Shown: in pieces, positions 52,495-61,659 of the stretch
Position numbering within the stretch: position 1 is the stretch's first letter
Layout of the letters: the number at the start of each line of letters is the position of its first letter
Assembly: GCF_030063335.1 (NCBI RefSeq)
Contig: NZ_JASISW010000013.1
Coordinates: 1 to 64,000 of the forward strand
Origin: Rhodococcus sp. G-MC3
GTDB lineage: Bacteria; Actinomycetota; Actinomycetes; Mycobacteriales; Mycobacteriaceae
Direction of reading: 5' to 3'
DNA length: 64,000 bases
Notes under the pieces: model-generated
Told to the model about the DNA's origin: nothing
Database searches by the model: none
The model's input: only the letters and a program-made list of their open reading frames with translations
Translations under genes and position numbers: made by a program

Positions 52495-54015
52495 GTGAAG
52501 AACCATCTCGTTCGCACTCATACATCAGCCGAGGAGTTCCCCCAGTCCGAACATCTAGCATGGAAGATCGCGGAGGTCGCCGCCGACACCGTCGACGTCT
52601 CGGAAGCCACCGAAGAGATGATCGTCAACCGGATCATCGACAACGCCGCTGTGGCCGCAGCTTCTCTGGTGCGCAGGCCCGTGACGAGCGCACGGGTGCA
52701 GGCGCAGTCACATCCCTACAGCCCCGGTTCTACCGTATTCGGTATCGGCGGCACCTACTCCCCGGAGTGGGCTGCGTGGGCCAACGGGGTCGCCGTGCGT
52801 GAACTGGACTTCCACGACACTTTTCTCGCCGCCGAGTACTCGCACCCGGGCGACAACATCCCACCGATCCTCGCCGTCGCGCAACATACCGGCCGTAGTG
52901 GGCGCGAGCTGATCCGCGGACTCGCCACCGGATACGAGATCCAGATCGACCTGGTGCGCGCAATATCGTTGCACGAGCACAAGATCGACCACGTCGCCCA
53001 TCTGGGACCATCGGCGGCCGCTGGCATCGGCACGCTCCTCGGTCTCGATACCGAGACCATCTACCAAGGCATCGGGCAAGCCCTTCACACGACGACGGCT
53101 ACCCGCCAATCACGCAAGGGCGCAATCTCCAGCTGGAAAGCCTACGCACCCGCACTGGCAGGCAAGGTCGCCGTCGAAGCAGTCGACCGCGCTCTACGCG
53201 GCGAAGGTGCACCGTCGCCGATCTGGGAAGGCGAGGATGGCGTCATCGCATGGCTCCTCGGTGGACCGGATGCGAAATACTATGTGCCGCTGCCGGGTAT
53301 GGGAGAGCCGAAGAGCGCGATCCTCGACAGCTATACCAAGGAACATTCTGCCGAGTATCAAAGCCAGGCACCGATCGACCTCGCACGACGCATGCGGGAC
53401 CGGGTTGGCGATCCGAACCAGATCGTCAAGATCGTGCTGCACACCAGTCATCACACCCACTTCGTCATCGGCACCGGCTCAGGCGACCCGCAGAAGTTCG
53501 ATCCCACAGCCTCGAGAGAGACGCTCGATCACTCGGTCATGTACATCTTCGCCGTTGCATTGGAGGACGGTGAATGGCATCACGAGCGCTCCTACGCGCC
53601 CGAGCGCGCGCAGCAACCGGACACCATCGCCCTGTGGCAGAAGATTTCCACCGCAGAGGATCCGGAGTGGACCCGTCGCTATCACTCCGTCGATCCTGAC
53701 GAGAAGGCCTTCGGTGCACGAGCGGAAATTACGCTGAAGGACGGAACGGTGATCGTCGACGAACTCGCTGTCGCCGATGCACATCCTCTTGGGGCCAGGC
53801 CGTTCGCCCGCGCGGAGTACGTCGCCAAGTTCCGCACGCTCGCCGACGGCATCATCGCTCCCGATGAGCAAGACCGCTTTCTCGCTGCAGCCGAGCGCAC
53901 ACCGTTGTTGGTAGCAGGCCAGCTGGATCAGCTCACCTTCACCGTCGCCGACGACGTCCTGGCGCGAGCGCCGCATACCCCGAACGGCATCTTCGACGGC
54001 GCTCCGCGCACGTGA
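52495..54015 (+). CDS. prpD: MmgE/PrpD family protein, 2-methylcitrate dehydratase type
   Basis: 506 residues from GTG 52495 (GGAGGA upstream). Strongly PrpD-like: [99 protein letters not shown] and ATRQSRKG. PrpD dehydrates 2-methylcitrate in propionyl-CoA disposal. Neither prpC nor prpB is in the window. Propionyl-CoA from the branched-chain complexes next door would give it a purpose. Its TGA lies inside a palindromic repeat. Confidence 0.88.
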   Translation: MKNHLVRTHTSAEEFPQSEHLAWKIAEVAADTVDVSEATEEMIVNRIIDNAAVAAASLVRRPVTSARVQAQSHPYSPGSTVFGIGGTYSPEWAAWANGVAVRELDFHDTFLAAEYSHPGDNIPPILAVAQHTGRSGRELIRGLATGYEIQIDLVRAISLHEHKIDHVAHLGPSAAAGIGTLLGLDTETIYQGIGQALHTTTATRQSRKGAISSWKAYAPALAGKVAVEAVDRALRGEGAPSPIWEGEDGVIAWLLGGPDAKYYVPLPGMGEPKSAILDSYTKEHSAEYQSQAPIDLARRMRDRVGDPNQIVKIVLHTSHHTHFVIGTGSGDPQKFDPTASRETLDHSVMYIFAVALEDGEWHHERSYAPERAQQPDTIALWQKISTAEDPEWTRRYHSVDPDEKAFGARAEITLKDGTVIVDELAVADAHPLGARPFARAEYVAKFRTLADGIIAPDEQDRFLAAAERTPLLVAGQLDQLTFTVADDVLARAPHTPNGIFDGAPRT

Positions 54016-54051
54016 GTGCGAATACGTCCCAGGGGACGTATTTCCGCGCAC
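53999..54051 (-). repeat. Composite 3'-end palindromic element between prpD and the AhpD-like gene
   Basis: 40-nt unit 54012-54051 (outer GTGAGTGCGAATACGTCCC, mirror GGGACGTATTTCCGCGCAC, with mismatches in the outer arm). On the minus sense it begins 5 nt after the AhpD-like stop and is followed by GT and mini-hairpin GCGC-GGA-GCGC (54009-53999), which overlaps the last codons of prpD. The prpD stop occupies offsets 2-4 of the opposite edge. Confidence 0.85.
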
Positions 54052-54056
54052 ATAGG

Positions 54057-54503
54057 TCAGTTCGCGACCCCCGGCACCAGATGCGTCGTAACTCCAATTC
54101 GGTTCCAGGCATTGATGGTGAAGATCTGCGCCAGTAGTTGACCGATCTCGTGCTCGTCGAAGTGCTGGGCAACCCGCTCGTAGATTTCGTCGGAGACACC
54201 ACCGTCGGAGATCTTGGTTACTGCCTCGGTCAGCGCGAGAACGGCGCGTTCCTGCTCGGTGAAGAAATTCGCGGCGTCGTGCCAGACCGCGACGAGCGCG
54301 AGGCGCTCTTCGGTCTCACCGGCTTTGCGGGCGTCGGTGGAATGCATGTGCAGGCAGAACGCGCACCCATTGATCTGGGATGCCCGGATCTTGACCAGCT
54401 CGGCGAGGCCGGGGTCGATGCCTTCGCGAGCTGCGATGTCGAGTGCGACGAGTGCTTTCCTGGCTGCGGGAGCGGCTGAACTGAAATTGATTCGTGTTGT
54501 CAT
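54057..54503 (-). CDS. AhpD-like / carboxymuconolactone decarboxylase family protein
   Basis: 148 residues. AhpD active-site pattern: LAELVKIRASQINGCAFCLHMHSTDARKAGE, with CxxC at 47-50 and His54, plus E37. Members act as peroxidase partners or small thiol-dependent reductases. Divergent from the MocR-type regulator, which may control it; 47 bp separate the two starts. Confidence 0.9.
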   Translation of the reverse strand: MTTRINFSSAAPAARKALVALDIAAREGIDPGLAELVKIRASQINGCAFCLHMHSTDARKAGETEERLALVAVWHDAANFFTEQERAVLALTEAVTKISDGGVSDEIYERVAQHFDEHEIGQLLAQIFTINAWNRIGVTTHLVPGVAN

Positions 54504-54550
54504 GGAAAGAACGTTACGACTCCAGGTGACCCTCGGTAGGGTTCAATTCC

Positions 54551-55966
54551 ATGGTCAGAAGTAAGGTCAATTCCCCCGGTGTCGACTTACATTTGAGCCT
54601 GTCCCCCGAGGGCTCACGCAGGGCTGCGCTCGGCGAGGCCCTCCGGGACTCCGTTCGATCCGGCCGTCTGGAACCAGGGACGAAACTGCCTTCGTACCGG
54701 GCATTGGCCGAGGACCTGAACATCGCCAGGAACACCGTCGCCGAGATTTACGGCGAACTCGTGTCCGAGGGATGGCTCGAAGCCCGTCAGGGATCCGGCA
54801 CTCGGGTTACTCATCGAGGCGCAGTGGAGTCGCGCGCGAGCTCGTCGGTGGTTCCCGCGGCCACCCGTCCACAGTTCGACCTTCGCCCGGGCCGACCGGA
54901 TCCTGCGGCATTTCCGCGTGCCGCGTGGCTCTCTGCTGCCAGGCGTGCCATCTACCGCTCTCCGACCGATGCGTTCGGACCAGGCGACCCGCACGGGCGC
55001 ATCGAGTTACGCCGCGCACTGGCGGACTATCTCGCCCGCACGCGCGGAGTCAGGACCGATGCCCGACGGATCATCATCTGCTCGGGTTTCGCGCAAGCAG
55101 CGCAGATACTGACGGACTCCGGCCGTGCGGCGCCGTTCGCGCTGGAGTCCTACGGCCTGCCGTTTCACCGCATGATCTTCGACAAGGCCGGGCCGTCGGT
55201 GGCGATAGCGATGGACGAGAGGGGTTGCCTGACGGACACTCTCGGTTCCACCGAAGCCCGCACCGTTGTCCTGACCCCGAGCCACCAGTTTCCGACGGGC
55301 GCGTCATTGCATCCGCAGCGCCGCACTGCCGCGATCGAGTGGGCTCGCCAGCATGACGGCTTGATCGTCGAGGACGACTACGACGGCGAGTTCCGTTACG
55401 ACCGCACGCCGGTCGGTGCGATGCAAAGCCTGGACCCAGACCGAGTTCTCTACGTCGGATCGGTGTCGAAGAGCCTGTCACCGGGCATCAGGGTCGGCTG
55501 GATGGCCGTGCCCGAATTTCTGCTGGATCCGATTCTCGCGGCCAAGGGCGAGCGTGAAGCAACCGTCGGCGTCGTCGATCAGCTGACGCTGGCCGAGCTG
55601 ATCGTCACCGGTGCATACGACCGACACGTTCGTGCTGTCAGGACCAAATATCGACGCCGTCGTGACGAACTGGTTCGTGCAGTGAATGAACGCGCACCCC
55701 ACGTCGCCGCCATGGGGATCTCGGCCGGCCTCCAAGCCGTCCTGACGCTGCCAGCCGGGTCGGCGAAGACCGTCCTTCGCGCGTCGAGCGAGATCGGTCT
55801 GGCGCTGGAAAGCCTCGAGATGTTCAGACACCCCGACTCCCCGGATGCACCGGTCGACGCTGTGCTGGTCGGCTTTTCGGCTCCCAGCGACAACGCCTAC
55901 CCGCAGGCCATCGACGCACTTGTGTCGATTCTGACGCTTACAGCCCCAGGCCGGCGGACAGCGTAG
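54551..55966 (+). CDS. MocR/PdxR-type regulator (GntR plus aminotransferase domain)
   Basis: 471 residues. GntR winged helix at about 15-80 (ALGEALRDSVRSGRLEPGTKLPSYRALAEDLNIARNTVAEIYGEL), then a class I aminotransferase-like domain with PLP Lys in VGSVSKSLSPGIRVGW. MocR proteins sense PLP or amino compounds. The AhpD-like gene is the divergent neighbour and likely target. Its 3' end overlaps the convergent esterase gene by 29 nt. Confidence 0.9.
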   Translation: MVRSKVNSPGVDLHLSLSPEGSRRAALGEALRDSVRSGRLEPGTKLPSYRALAEDLNIARNTVAEIYGELVSEGWLEARQGSGTRVTHRGAVESRASSSVVPAATRPQFDLRPGRPDPAAFPRAAWLSAARRAIYRSPTDAFGPGDPHGRIELRRALADYLARTRGVRTDARRIIICSGFAQAAQILTDSGRAAPFALESYGLPFHRMIFDKAGPSVAIAMDERGCLTDTLGSTEARTVVLTPSHQFPTGASLHPQRRTAAIEWARQHDGLIVEDDYDGEFRYDRTPVGAMQSLDPDRVLYVGSVSKSLSPGIRVGWMAVPEFLLDPILAAKGEREATVGVVDQLTLAELIVTGAYDRHVRAVRTKYRRRRDELVRAVNERAPHVAAMGISAGLQAVLTLPAGSAKTVLRASSEIGLALESLEMFRHPDSPDAPVDAVLVGFSAPSDNAYPQAIDALVSILTLTAPGRRTA

Positions 55967-56912
55967 GCCAGCTCTTGGGTAGCTGGTCCACCCAGTACGC
56001 CCACGAGTGCGTCCCCACCTGCTCGAAGTCGAAGGTCGCAGGCACACCGAGCTGCCGCAGCTTGTCATCGAGTCGATGGGTGCAGTAGTTCGCGCCCATT
56101 TCGATGGCCCCGCCCACCATCACGATGTCCCAGTCCTTCGCCGTGTCGAACCGCTCGTACGGGCCGGCCAGGCCGGATCCAACGGACACGTAGATTGCTG
56201 TGTTACGCAAATTCTCCGCCTGAGCGAGCACGTCGTGCGCTGCCCAGTCAGGATCCAGTGGGCCGCCGAACATGTTGTTCGCGTCGCCGCCGAACGCCGA
56301 CACAATTCCGCGCATACTTCCCTGGCCCAGCACCTCGGCGGACGAGAAGCACCCACTGTATGCCGCAACGGCCGAATACAGCGACGGATTCCTGGCCGCC
56401 AATATCATTGCCGACTGCGCACCCATCGATAGACCGGCAACCCCGTTGCGTCCGTTGCCGTCGAACTCGGCGTCGATCAGCGGCGGCAGCTCCTTGGTCA
56501 GGAAGGTCTCCCACTGGTAGCGACCGAGCTTCGGGTCGTCTTGCTGCCAGTCGGCGTAGAAGCTTCCTGGACCAGCGAGAGGCAGGACGACGTTGACGTT
56601 CTTGTCCTCGAAGAACTCCGCCGCCCCGCCCTTGCGGAGCCACATGCTGTTCTCCAGATCCTCTTCGCCGATGCCGCTGAGCATGTACAGCGAGGGCCTT
56701 GGACCGTTCTCGACGGCAGGCGTCAGTACCTGAACATCGATGATTCGATCCATGCTCGGCGAGTACACCGCCAACGTCGTCAACGTCTCGCTGGAGACTT
56801 CGACGTTCTCGATCGACGCCCCCGACGATTGCGCTGAACTCACTGCGGGAGCACCGACGAGACCGAACAAAAGCACAGCACATAAGACACCGAAGTGTCG
56901 CGTGTAGACCAT
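55938..56912 (-). CDS. Secreted antigen-85-like esterase
   Basis: 324 residues from ATG 56912 (CGGGGG just ahead; ATG 56930 adds six residues). Signal peptide about 1-27 (VLCAVLLFGLVGAPAVSSA). Esterase D/Ag85 fold: nucleophile elbow GLSMGAQSAM, YSGCFSS, and a C-terminal THSWAYW with the catalytic His, like the HSW-x-YW of Ag85/MPT51. Mycolyltransferase or esterase activity in the cell envelope is inferred. Upstream 271 bp to the LLM gene carry no gene I can support. Confidence 0.88.
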   Translation of the reverse strand: MVYTRHFGVLCAVLLFGLVGAPAVSSAQSSGASIENVEVSSETLTTLAVYSPSMDRIIDVQVLTPAVENGPRPSLYMLSGIGEEDLENSMWLRKGGAAEFFEDKNVNVVLPLAGPGSFYADWQQDDPKLGRYQWETFLTKELPPLIDAEFDGNGRNGVAGLSMGAQSAMILAARNPSLYSAVAAYSGCFSSAEVLGQGSMRGIVSAFGGDANNMFGGPLDPDWAAHDVLAQAENLRNTAIYVSVGSGLAGPYERFDTAKDWDIVMVGGAIEMGANYCTHRLDDKLRQLGVPATFDFEQVGTHSWAYWVDQLPKSWPTLSAGLGL

Positions 56913-57201
56913 GGAACCCCCGACTGACATGCGGCACCGACGACCGCGCTTACGCGCAGTGTTGCACACGAAAGTGCCTGTTACGCAGGATCGCACAAAC
57001 TTCCCGGACAATACCGACCTTTTTCCTGCGTTCGACGCCGAAGCAATACGATCACCCGTCTTGGCGCGATTGTCATACCCCAGGATCATTCGAGTCGGGC
57101 ATCGGAGCAAGGTGGTGGCAACACGCTGGCACACATTCCGAAACGGAAGGTAGTACCGCTGATCCCTGGGTAACCCCACGAGGGAGGCCTACCTTCGAGG
57201 C

Positions 57202-58074
57202 ATGGAACTAGGACTGCACATCGCCGACTTCACCTTTCCCGGCGGCCCGCCCGCCCTCGCCGGCGACCTGTCGCGCATCGCCGCCGCCGCCGAGGACGCC
57301 GGCTTCGCCAAGCTCAGCGTCATGGACCACCTGTGGCAGATCGAGCCGGTGGGTCCTGTCGACACCGACATGCTCGAGGCCTACACCGCCCTCGGGTACC
57401 TCGCGGCCGTCACCGAGAAGGTCGACCTGCTGGCCTGGGTCACCGCCGCTGTCTATCGGGCGCCTGGCCTTTTGGCCAAAGCCGTCACGACGCTCGACGT
57501 CCTGTCCGGCGGACGGGCATACCTCGGCATCGGCGCAGCGTGGAACGAGGACGAGAGCGTCGGAATGGGCCTCGACTTTCCGCCTACCGCCGAACGCTTC
57601 GAGCGGTTGGAGGAGACCCTGCAGATCTGCCTACAGATGTGGAGCGAGGACGAAGGTCCCTACGAGGGAAAGCACTACCAGCTCGGCCGCACGATGAACG
57701 TGCCCCAGCCGCTGCGCACACCGCATCCGCCGATCCTCATCGGCGGCGGCGGAGAGAAGAAGACCCTACGACTCGTCGCGCAATATGCCCAGGCGTGCAA
57801 CCTGTTCGGCGGACCCGACGTCGCGCACAAGCTGGAGGTTCTGAAGGGGCACTGCGACACTCTCGGTACCGACTACGACGCGATCGAGAAGACCGTGATG
57901 ATGAGAATCGACCCGGGTGTCGACGGTGAGAACGTCGACACCGTGCTCGGACAGCTCGAGGAGATGTCGAAGCTGGGGGTGTCCCATGTTCACACTGGAT
58001 TGGCGAACCTCGCCTCGATCACTCCGCTCGACATTGTCGGCGAGAAGGTCATTCCGGTGATCGCTGACTGGTAG
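57202..58074 (+). CDS. LLM-class F420-dependent oxidoreductase
   Basis: 290 residues. Luciferase-like TIM barrel: MELGLHIADFTFPGG, AEDAGFAKLSVMDHLWQ, VDLLAWVTAAVYRAPGLLAKAVTTLDVLSGGRAYLGIGAAWNEDE, PHPPILIGGGGEKKTLRLVAQYA. The pattern fits the actinobacterial F420-dependent subgroup. Substrate unknown. Confidence 0.88.
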   Translation: MELGLHIADFTFPGGPPALAGDLSRIAAAAEDAGFAKLSVMDHLWQIEPVGPVDTDMLEAYTALGYLAAVTEKVDLLAWVTAAVYRAPGLLAKAVTTLDVLSGGRAYLGIGAAWNEDESVGMGLDFPPTAERFERLEETLQICLQMWSEDEGPYEGKHYQLGRTMNVPQPLRTPHPPILIGGGGEKKTLRLVAQYAQACNLFGGPDVAHKLEVLKGHCDTLGTDYDAIEKTVMMRIDPGVDGENVDTVLGQLEEMSKLGVSHVHTGLANLASITPLDIVGEKVIPVIADW

Positions 58075-58078
58075 AGAA

Positions 58079-58810
58079 CTAGGCCCCGAGGCCTGCACCA
58101 GCCCGGGTGACGACGATTCTCGGGACGACCGCCCGCGACGACAGCTTCAGCACGCTCGTGGCGAGTTCGACGATGTCGTTCACTCGGATCATCGTCTCGG
58201 CTGGAATCGCATCCTTGGTCCAGTCGCTCATGTCGGTGTCGACGTAGCCGGGTGCTATGGAGGTCCCGGTGATCCCGTTGCCGCTCTCCTCCGCGTTGAG
58301 AGTATCGATCAATGAGAGCATGGCAGCTTTCGTCGCCCCGTATACCGCGAGACCGGATTCCGAATAGACACCGGCAAGCGAAGCCAGCGCCAGTACTTTC
58401 GCACCGCCATCGGGGTTCGCCTCGACGGCCTTGCGCAGCAGTGGAATCGAATTCTGCAGTACCTGAAACGGCGCCCGAACATTTACATCGAGCGTCTTGT
58501 CGAACCGGCGCATCGGGTAGTCCGCGATCGCCCCGGCGGTCCCGACGCCTGCATTGAGAACAAGTGCGTCCATGGCGGGGAAACGCTCGGCATGCGCCGC
58601 GACGATGAGGTCTGCGGCGTCTCGATCGGCGAGATCTGCTGCAACGGTCACAACCTCAGGCGCTCCGGCAGTTCGGAGCGTGTCTGCGACAGCACCGAGT
58701 GCGTCGGCGTTGCGGGCGGTAATGGTCAGCCCGTAGCCGAGTTCGGCCAGCCGCGTGGCGATTCCGAGACCGATCCCCCGCGAGCCACCGGTAACGAGCG
58801 CCGACTTCAC
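58079..58810 (-). CDS. SDR family oxidoreductase
   Basis: 243 residues. TGGSRGIGLGIA (cofactor), LNAGVGTAG, and YGATKAAM with the catalytic Tyr/Lys, plus Ser in LALASLAGVYS. Third gene of the ACAD-APH-SDR operon (4-nt overlap with APH). It could oxidise a hydroxyacyl intermediate of that pathway. Confidence 0.88.
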   Translation of the reverse strand: MKSALVTGGSRGIGLGIATRLAELGYGLTITARNADALGAVADTLRTAGAPEVVTVAADLADRDAADLIVAAHAERFPAMDALVLNAGVGTAGAIADYPMRRFDKTLDVNVRAPFQVLQNSIPLLRKAVEANPDGGAKVLALASLAGVYSESGLAVYGATKAAMLSLIDTLNAEESGNGITGTSIAPGYVDTDMSDWTKDAIPAETMIRVNDIVELATSVLKLSSRAVVPRIVVTRAGAGLGA

Positions 58811-59832
58811 GAGTTCTTTCCTTCGATTGCACGCAAACCGGCAGCCATGAATTCGTGAGTCGCCTCTGCGGCACCTGCAGCGCCCGCACCCGAGTCCGAA
58901 CCCGCTCGGGCTCGGTGGGTGATGCCTTCGCCGATCACCCCGAGCTTGAAGTTAGCCAGGGCGAGGTAGAAGTTCCAGTCGGACAGCTCGTTACCTGATT
59001 CACGGCTGTACATCTCGGCCAGTGCATCGGCCGAGGGGTAGCGTGTGCTGGTCCACGCCGCCCTTACTCCGAGCACCTCGTCGAAGATCGGTTGCCGGTA
59101 GATGCACATCAATGCAACGTCGGTCAGCGGATCCCCGAGAGTAGACATTTCCCAGTCCACCACGGCAGCAATCGAACTCGGATCGTCGGCCTTCAAGATC
59201 ACATTGTCGACCCGGTAGTCGCCGTGCACGATGCTCGAACGCGACGTCGCCGGCACCGCAGCTTGAAGCTTGTCGTGGAGTTTCGCCACGTCGGGAAGCT
59301 CGCGGGTCTTCACCTGTTCCCACTGCCGTGCCCACGTCTTCACCTGTCGGCCGACGAAGCCGTCGGGCTTGCCGAACGATCCCAGCCCGACTTCTCGGTA
59401 GTCGACGCCGTGCAAGAGTGCCAAAACTCGAATGAGCTCCTGGGTATTGCCCTCGATGTCTTTGTCGGACAGATCTTCCAGGTCCGAGTTCGTGCGGATT
59501 ACTCGGCCCGGCTCGAACCCGACGACGGTCGTCGGGGCCCCGAGCACCGTTCCCTCCGCATCGAACGCAATCGTCTTCGCCACAGGTACATCGGTCGACT
59601 GCAGCGCGCTCGTGACAGCCCATTCACGTGCCATGTCATGCGCCGAAGGCGTCAGGCCGCTGGTCGGCGGCCGCCGTACGACCCACGCCGAGGCGTCGTC
59701 GTACGCCTTGAACGTCAGATTGGATCGGCCGCCGCTGATGAGCTCGACCTTCAGGTCGCCGGTCAGCGAGACACCACTGTCGATGAGGAACTTCGCGAGT
59801 GCCGGGGTATCCATGCCCTGTAGTTCGCTCAT
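58807..59832 (-). CDS. APH-family phosphotransferase, ACAD10/11-type kinase partner
   Basis: 341 residues from ATG 59832. Kinase-like fold with HGDYRVDNVIL (catalytic Asp and Asn) and VVDWEMSTLGDPLTDVALM (metal Asp). Resembles the APH domain fused to acyl-CoA dehydrogenase in ACAD10/ACAD11 and the Pseudomonas LvaA kinase, which phosphorylates 4-hydroxyacyl-CoA. It overlaps the ACAD gene by 4 nt, which supports the same two-step chemistry with separate polypeptides. Confidence 0.85.
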   Translation of the reverse strand: MSELQGMDTPALAKFLIDSGVSLTGDLKVELISGGRSNLTFKAYDDASAWVVRRPPTSGLTPSAHDMAREWAVTSALQSTDVPVAKTIAFDAEGTVLGAPTTVVGFEPGRVIRTNSDLEDLSDKDIEGNTQELIRVLALLHGVDYREVGLGSFGKPDGFVGRQVKTWARQWEQVKTRELPDVAKLHDKLQAAVPATSRSSIVHGDYRVDNVILKADDPSSIAAVVDWEMSTLGDPLTDVALMCIYRQPIFDEVLGVRAAWTSTRYPSADALAEMYSRESGNELSDWNFYLALANFKLGVIGEGITHRARAGSDSGAGAAGAAEATHEFMAAGLRAIEGKNS

Positions 59833-61040
59833 TTCGCTGCTTCCTTTGCTGCCTTCTTGGCTGCACCCACGACGCGTTTGGCGATGGCCCACCGGTGCAC
59901 CTCGGACGGGCCGTCGTACACCCGGAACGGACGAACTTCACGCGAGAGCCGAGCCAGGGGGAGATCGTCGGACACGCCGAGGCCGCCACACATCTGAATG
60001 CTGCGGTCGACGATGCGGAAGATGGCCTCGGCCGCAAAAGTTTTGGCAATCGAAGTTTCGTTGCTCGCGTACAATCCCTGATCCAGCGCGAAACATGCCT
60101 GCACCAGCAATGCGCGCGTGGCAGCGATGTCGATTTCGTTGTCGGCGACCATCTTCTGCACCATGCCCAGATCGCCGAGCTTGGAGCCGAAGCCCTCACG
60201 CTGAGCAACCTGCGCGACGGCGATGTCGTGGCCGCGACGAGCGGCACCGAGCCACCGCATCACATGGGTCATCCGGGCGGGCCCAAGACGCACCTGGGCG
60301 TAGGAGAATCCCTCGTCGACGGCACCGAGGACGTTCTCGTCGGGTACGAACACGTTCTCGAAGGAGACCTCACAGTGGCCACCGATCATGGCCTTGTCCA
60401 GGGTGCCGATATGACGGACGATCCTGATGCCCGCGGTGTCGGCTGGAGCGAGGAACATCGTCGCGCCGCCGCGGTCACCGGGCTTGCCTGCGGTGCGCGC
60501 CATGATGATGAAGAAGCCTGCACCGTCGGCGCCGGTGATGAAGTACTTGCGTCCGTCGATCTTCCAGCCACCCTCCACCTTGACCGCGGCAGTGGTCAGT
60601 GCCGAAGGATCCGAGCCTGCACCGGGGGCAGGTTCGGTCATTGCGAATGCGGACCTCATGTCGCCTGCCGCGAGCGGTGCGAGAAACTGTTCCTTCTGAA
60701 CAGCCGAGGCGATGTGCGCGAGCATGTGCACGTTGCCCTCGTCCGGGGCTCCGATGTTCAGCGCGATCGGCCCGAACAGCGAGTATCCGCCTGCCTCGAA
60801 AACCGGCGCGCGGTCACTCATGTTCAGCCCTGCGCCGCCGTATTCGATGGGCGCATGTGGCGCGAACACCCCTGCATCCTTGGCTGCGCGCTGCAGCGAT
60901 ACCCGCAGCTCGTCACCACCTGCGTCAGCGACGTTGCCGAGGAACTTGTCCTCGATCGGCAACACCTCGTCCCGGACGAACACTCTCGTCTTCTCGATCA
61001 GAGCCTGAACATCGGGCGAATAGGTCAGATCGATGGGCAC
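59829..61040 (-). CDS. Acyl-CoA dehydrogenase of the ACAD10/11 type
   Basis: 403 residues from GTG 61040. FAD-dependent ACAD with AFAMTEPAPGAGSDPSAL, GRKYFITGADGAGFFIIMARTAG, RLGPARMTHVMRWLGAARR, IQMCGGLGVSDDLPLARLSREVRPFRVYDGPSEVHRWAIAKRVV. The ending and the RMTHVMRW motif are those of ACAD10/11-like enzymes. First gene of the operon, with a perfect 18-bp palindrome 30-47 bp upstream. Confidence 0.9.
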   Translation of the reverse strand: MPIDLTYSPDVQALIEKTRVFVRDEVLPIEDKFLGNVADAGGDELRVSLQRAAKDAGVFAPHAPIEYGGAGLNMSDRAPVFEAGGYSLFGPIALNIGAPDEGNVHMLAHIASAVQKEQFLAPLAAGDMRSAFAMTEPAPGAGSDPSALTTAAVKVEGGWKIDGRKYFITGADGAGFFIIMARTAGKPGDRGGATMFLAPADTAGIRIVRHIGTLDKAMIGGHCEVSFENVFVPDENVLGAVDEGFSYAQVRLGPARMTHVMRWLGAARRGHDIAVAQVAQREGFGSKLGDLGMVQKMVADNEIDIAATRALLVQACFALDQGLYASNETSIAKTFAAEAIFRIVDRSIQMCGGLGVSDDLPLARLSREVRPFRVYDGPSEVHRWAIAKRVVGAAKKAAKEAAK

Positions 61041-61069
61041 GAAAGTCGCTCCTCGGATTTCACGGGCCG

Positions 61070-61087
61070 ACCGAGCGATCGCTCGGT
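61070..61087. promoter_or_regulatory. Perfect 18-bp palindrome upstream of the ACAD operon
   Basis: ACCGAGCGATCGCTCGGT, fully symmetrical, 30 bp before the ACAD start. TetR-type operators have this form. It shares the ACCG/CGGT ends with the PaaR boxes but is 4 bp longer, so a different regulator is likely. Confidence 0.65.
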
Positions 61088-61127
61088 ATTGAACAGGGTG
61101 GCATGCGACCGAGGGGCGCGTCAAGGC

Positions 61128-61589
61128 TCAATCCGATGCGCACTCGATCACACGGTCCAACAGAACGACCTGCGCAGCGAGCAGTTTGATACGCGCCTGT
61201 TCGACAGGGAACCACTCGATGCGATCGACCTCGGGGAACGACTGATGCTTACCCGACCTCGGCGGCCACTCCATCTCGAACGTGTTGCTCACCGCACCCG
61301 TCACGTCGAAGTCTGCCTCGATGGCGAACACCGTCACCACCTTGCCTCCCCGCTGCCGGACGACGGGCAACAGAACGGACGCCACGTCGGGCACCTCGAT
61401 CCCGGTCTCCTCGGTGAACTCACGCTTCGCGGCCGACCACGGCTCCTCGTCGGTGTACTCGCCCTTGATCACCGACCAGGCCCCGTCGTCCTTGCGCGCC
61501 CACAACGGGCCACCGGGGTGTGCGATGAGTACCTCGAGACCACCGCTGAGACGGCGAAACGGCAAGATTCCTGCACTCTGCTTCGGCAC
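61128..61589 (-). CDS. NUDIX hydrolase
   Basis: 153 residues from GTG 61589. NUDIX box from about residue 46 (GEYTDEEPWSAAKREFTEETGIEVPD), here with the REFxEExG core intact; KQSAGILPFRRLSGGLEVLIAHPGGPLW ahead of it is typical of the YjaD-like DUF branch that handles nucleotide or dinucleotide polyphosphates. Substrate unknown. Confidence 0.9.
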   Translation of the reverse strand: MPKQSAGILPFRRLSGGLEVLIAHPGGPLWARKDDGAWSVIKGEYTDEEPWSAAKREFTEETGIEVPDVASVLLPVVRQRGGKVVTVFAIEADFDVTGAVSNTFEMEWPPRSGKHQSFPEVDRIEWFPVEQARIKLLAAQVVLLDRVIECASD

Positions 61590-61659
61590 TACTACCTCAA
61601 TCCAGAAACACGATGCGCGAGCGGCCGTCTGCAGACCCGCCGCGCTCGAACCGACCCGC

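Noticed and set aside
56911..57153. Small plus-strand frame upstream of the LLM gene
   Set aside because: No ribosome binding site, mixed composition and it overlaps the signal-peptide start of the esterase on the other strand.
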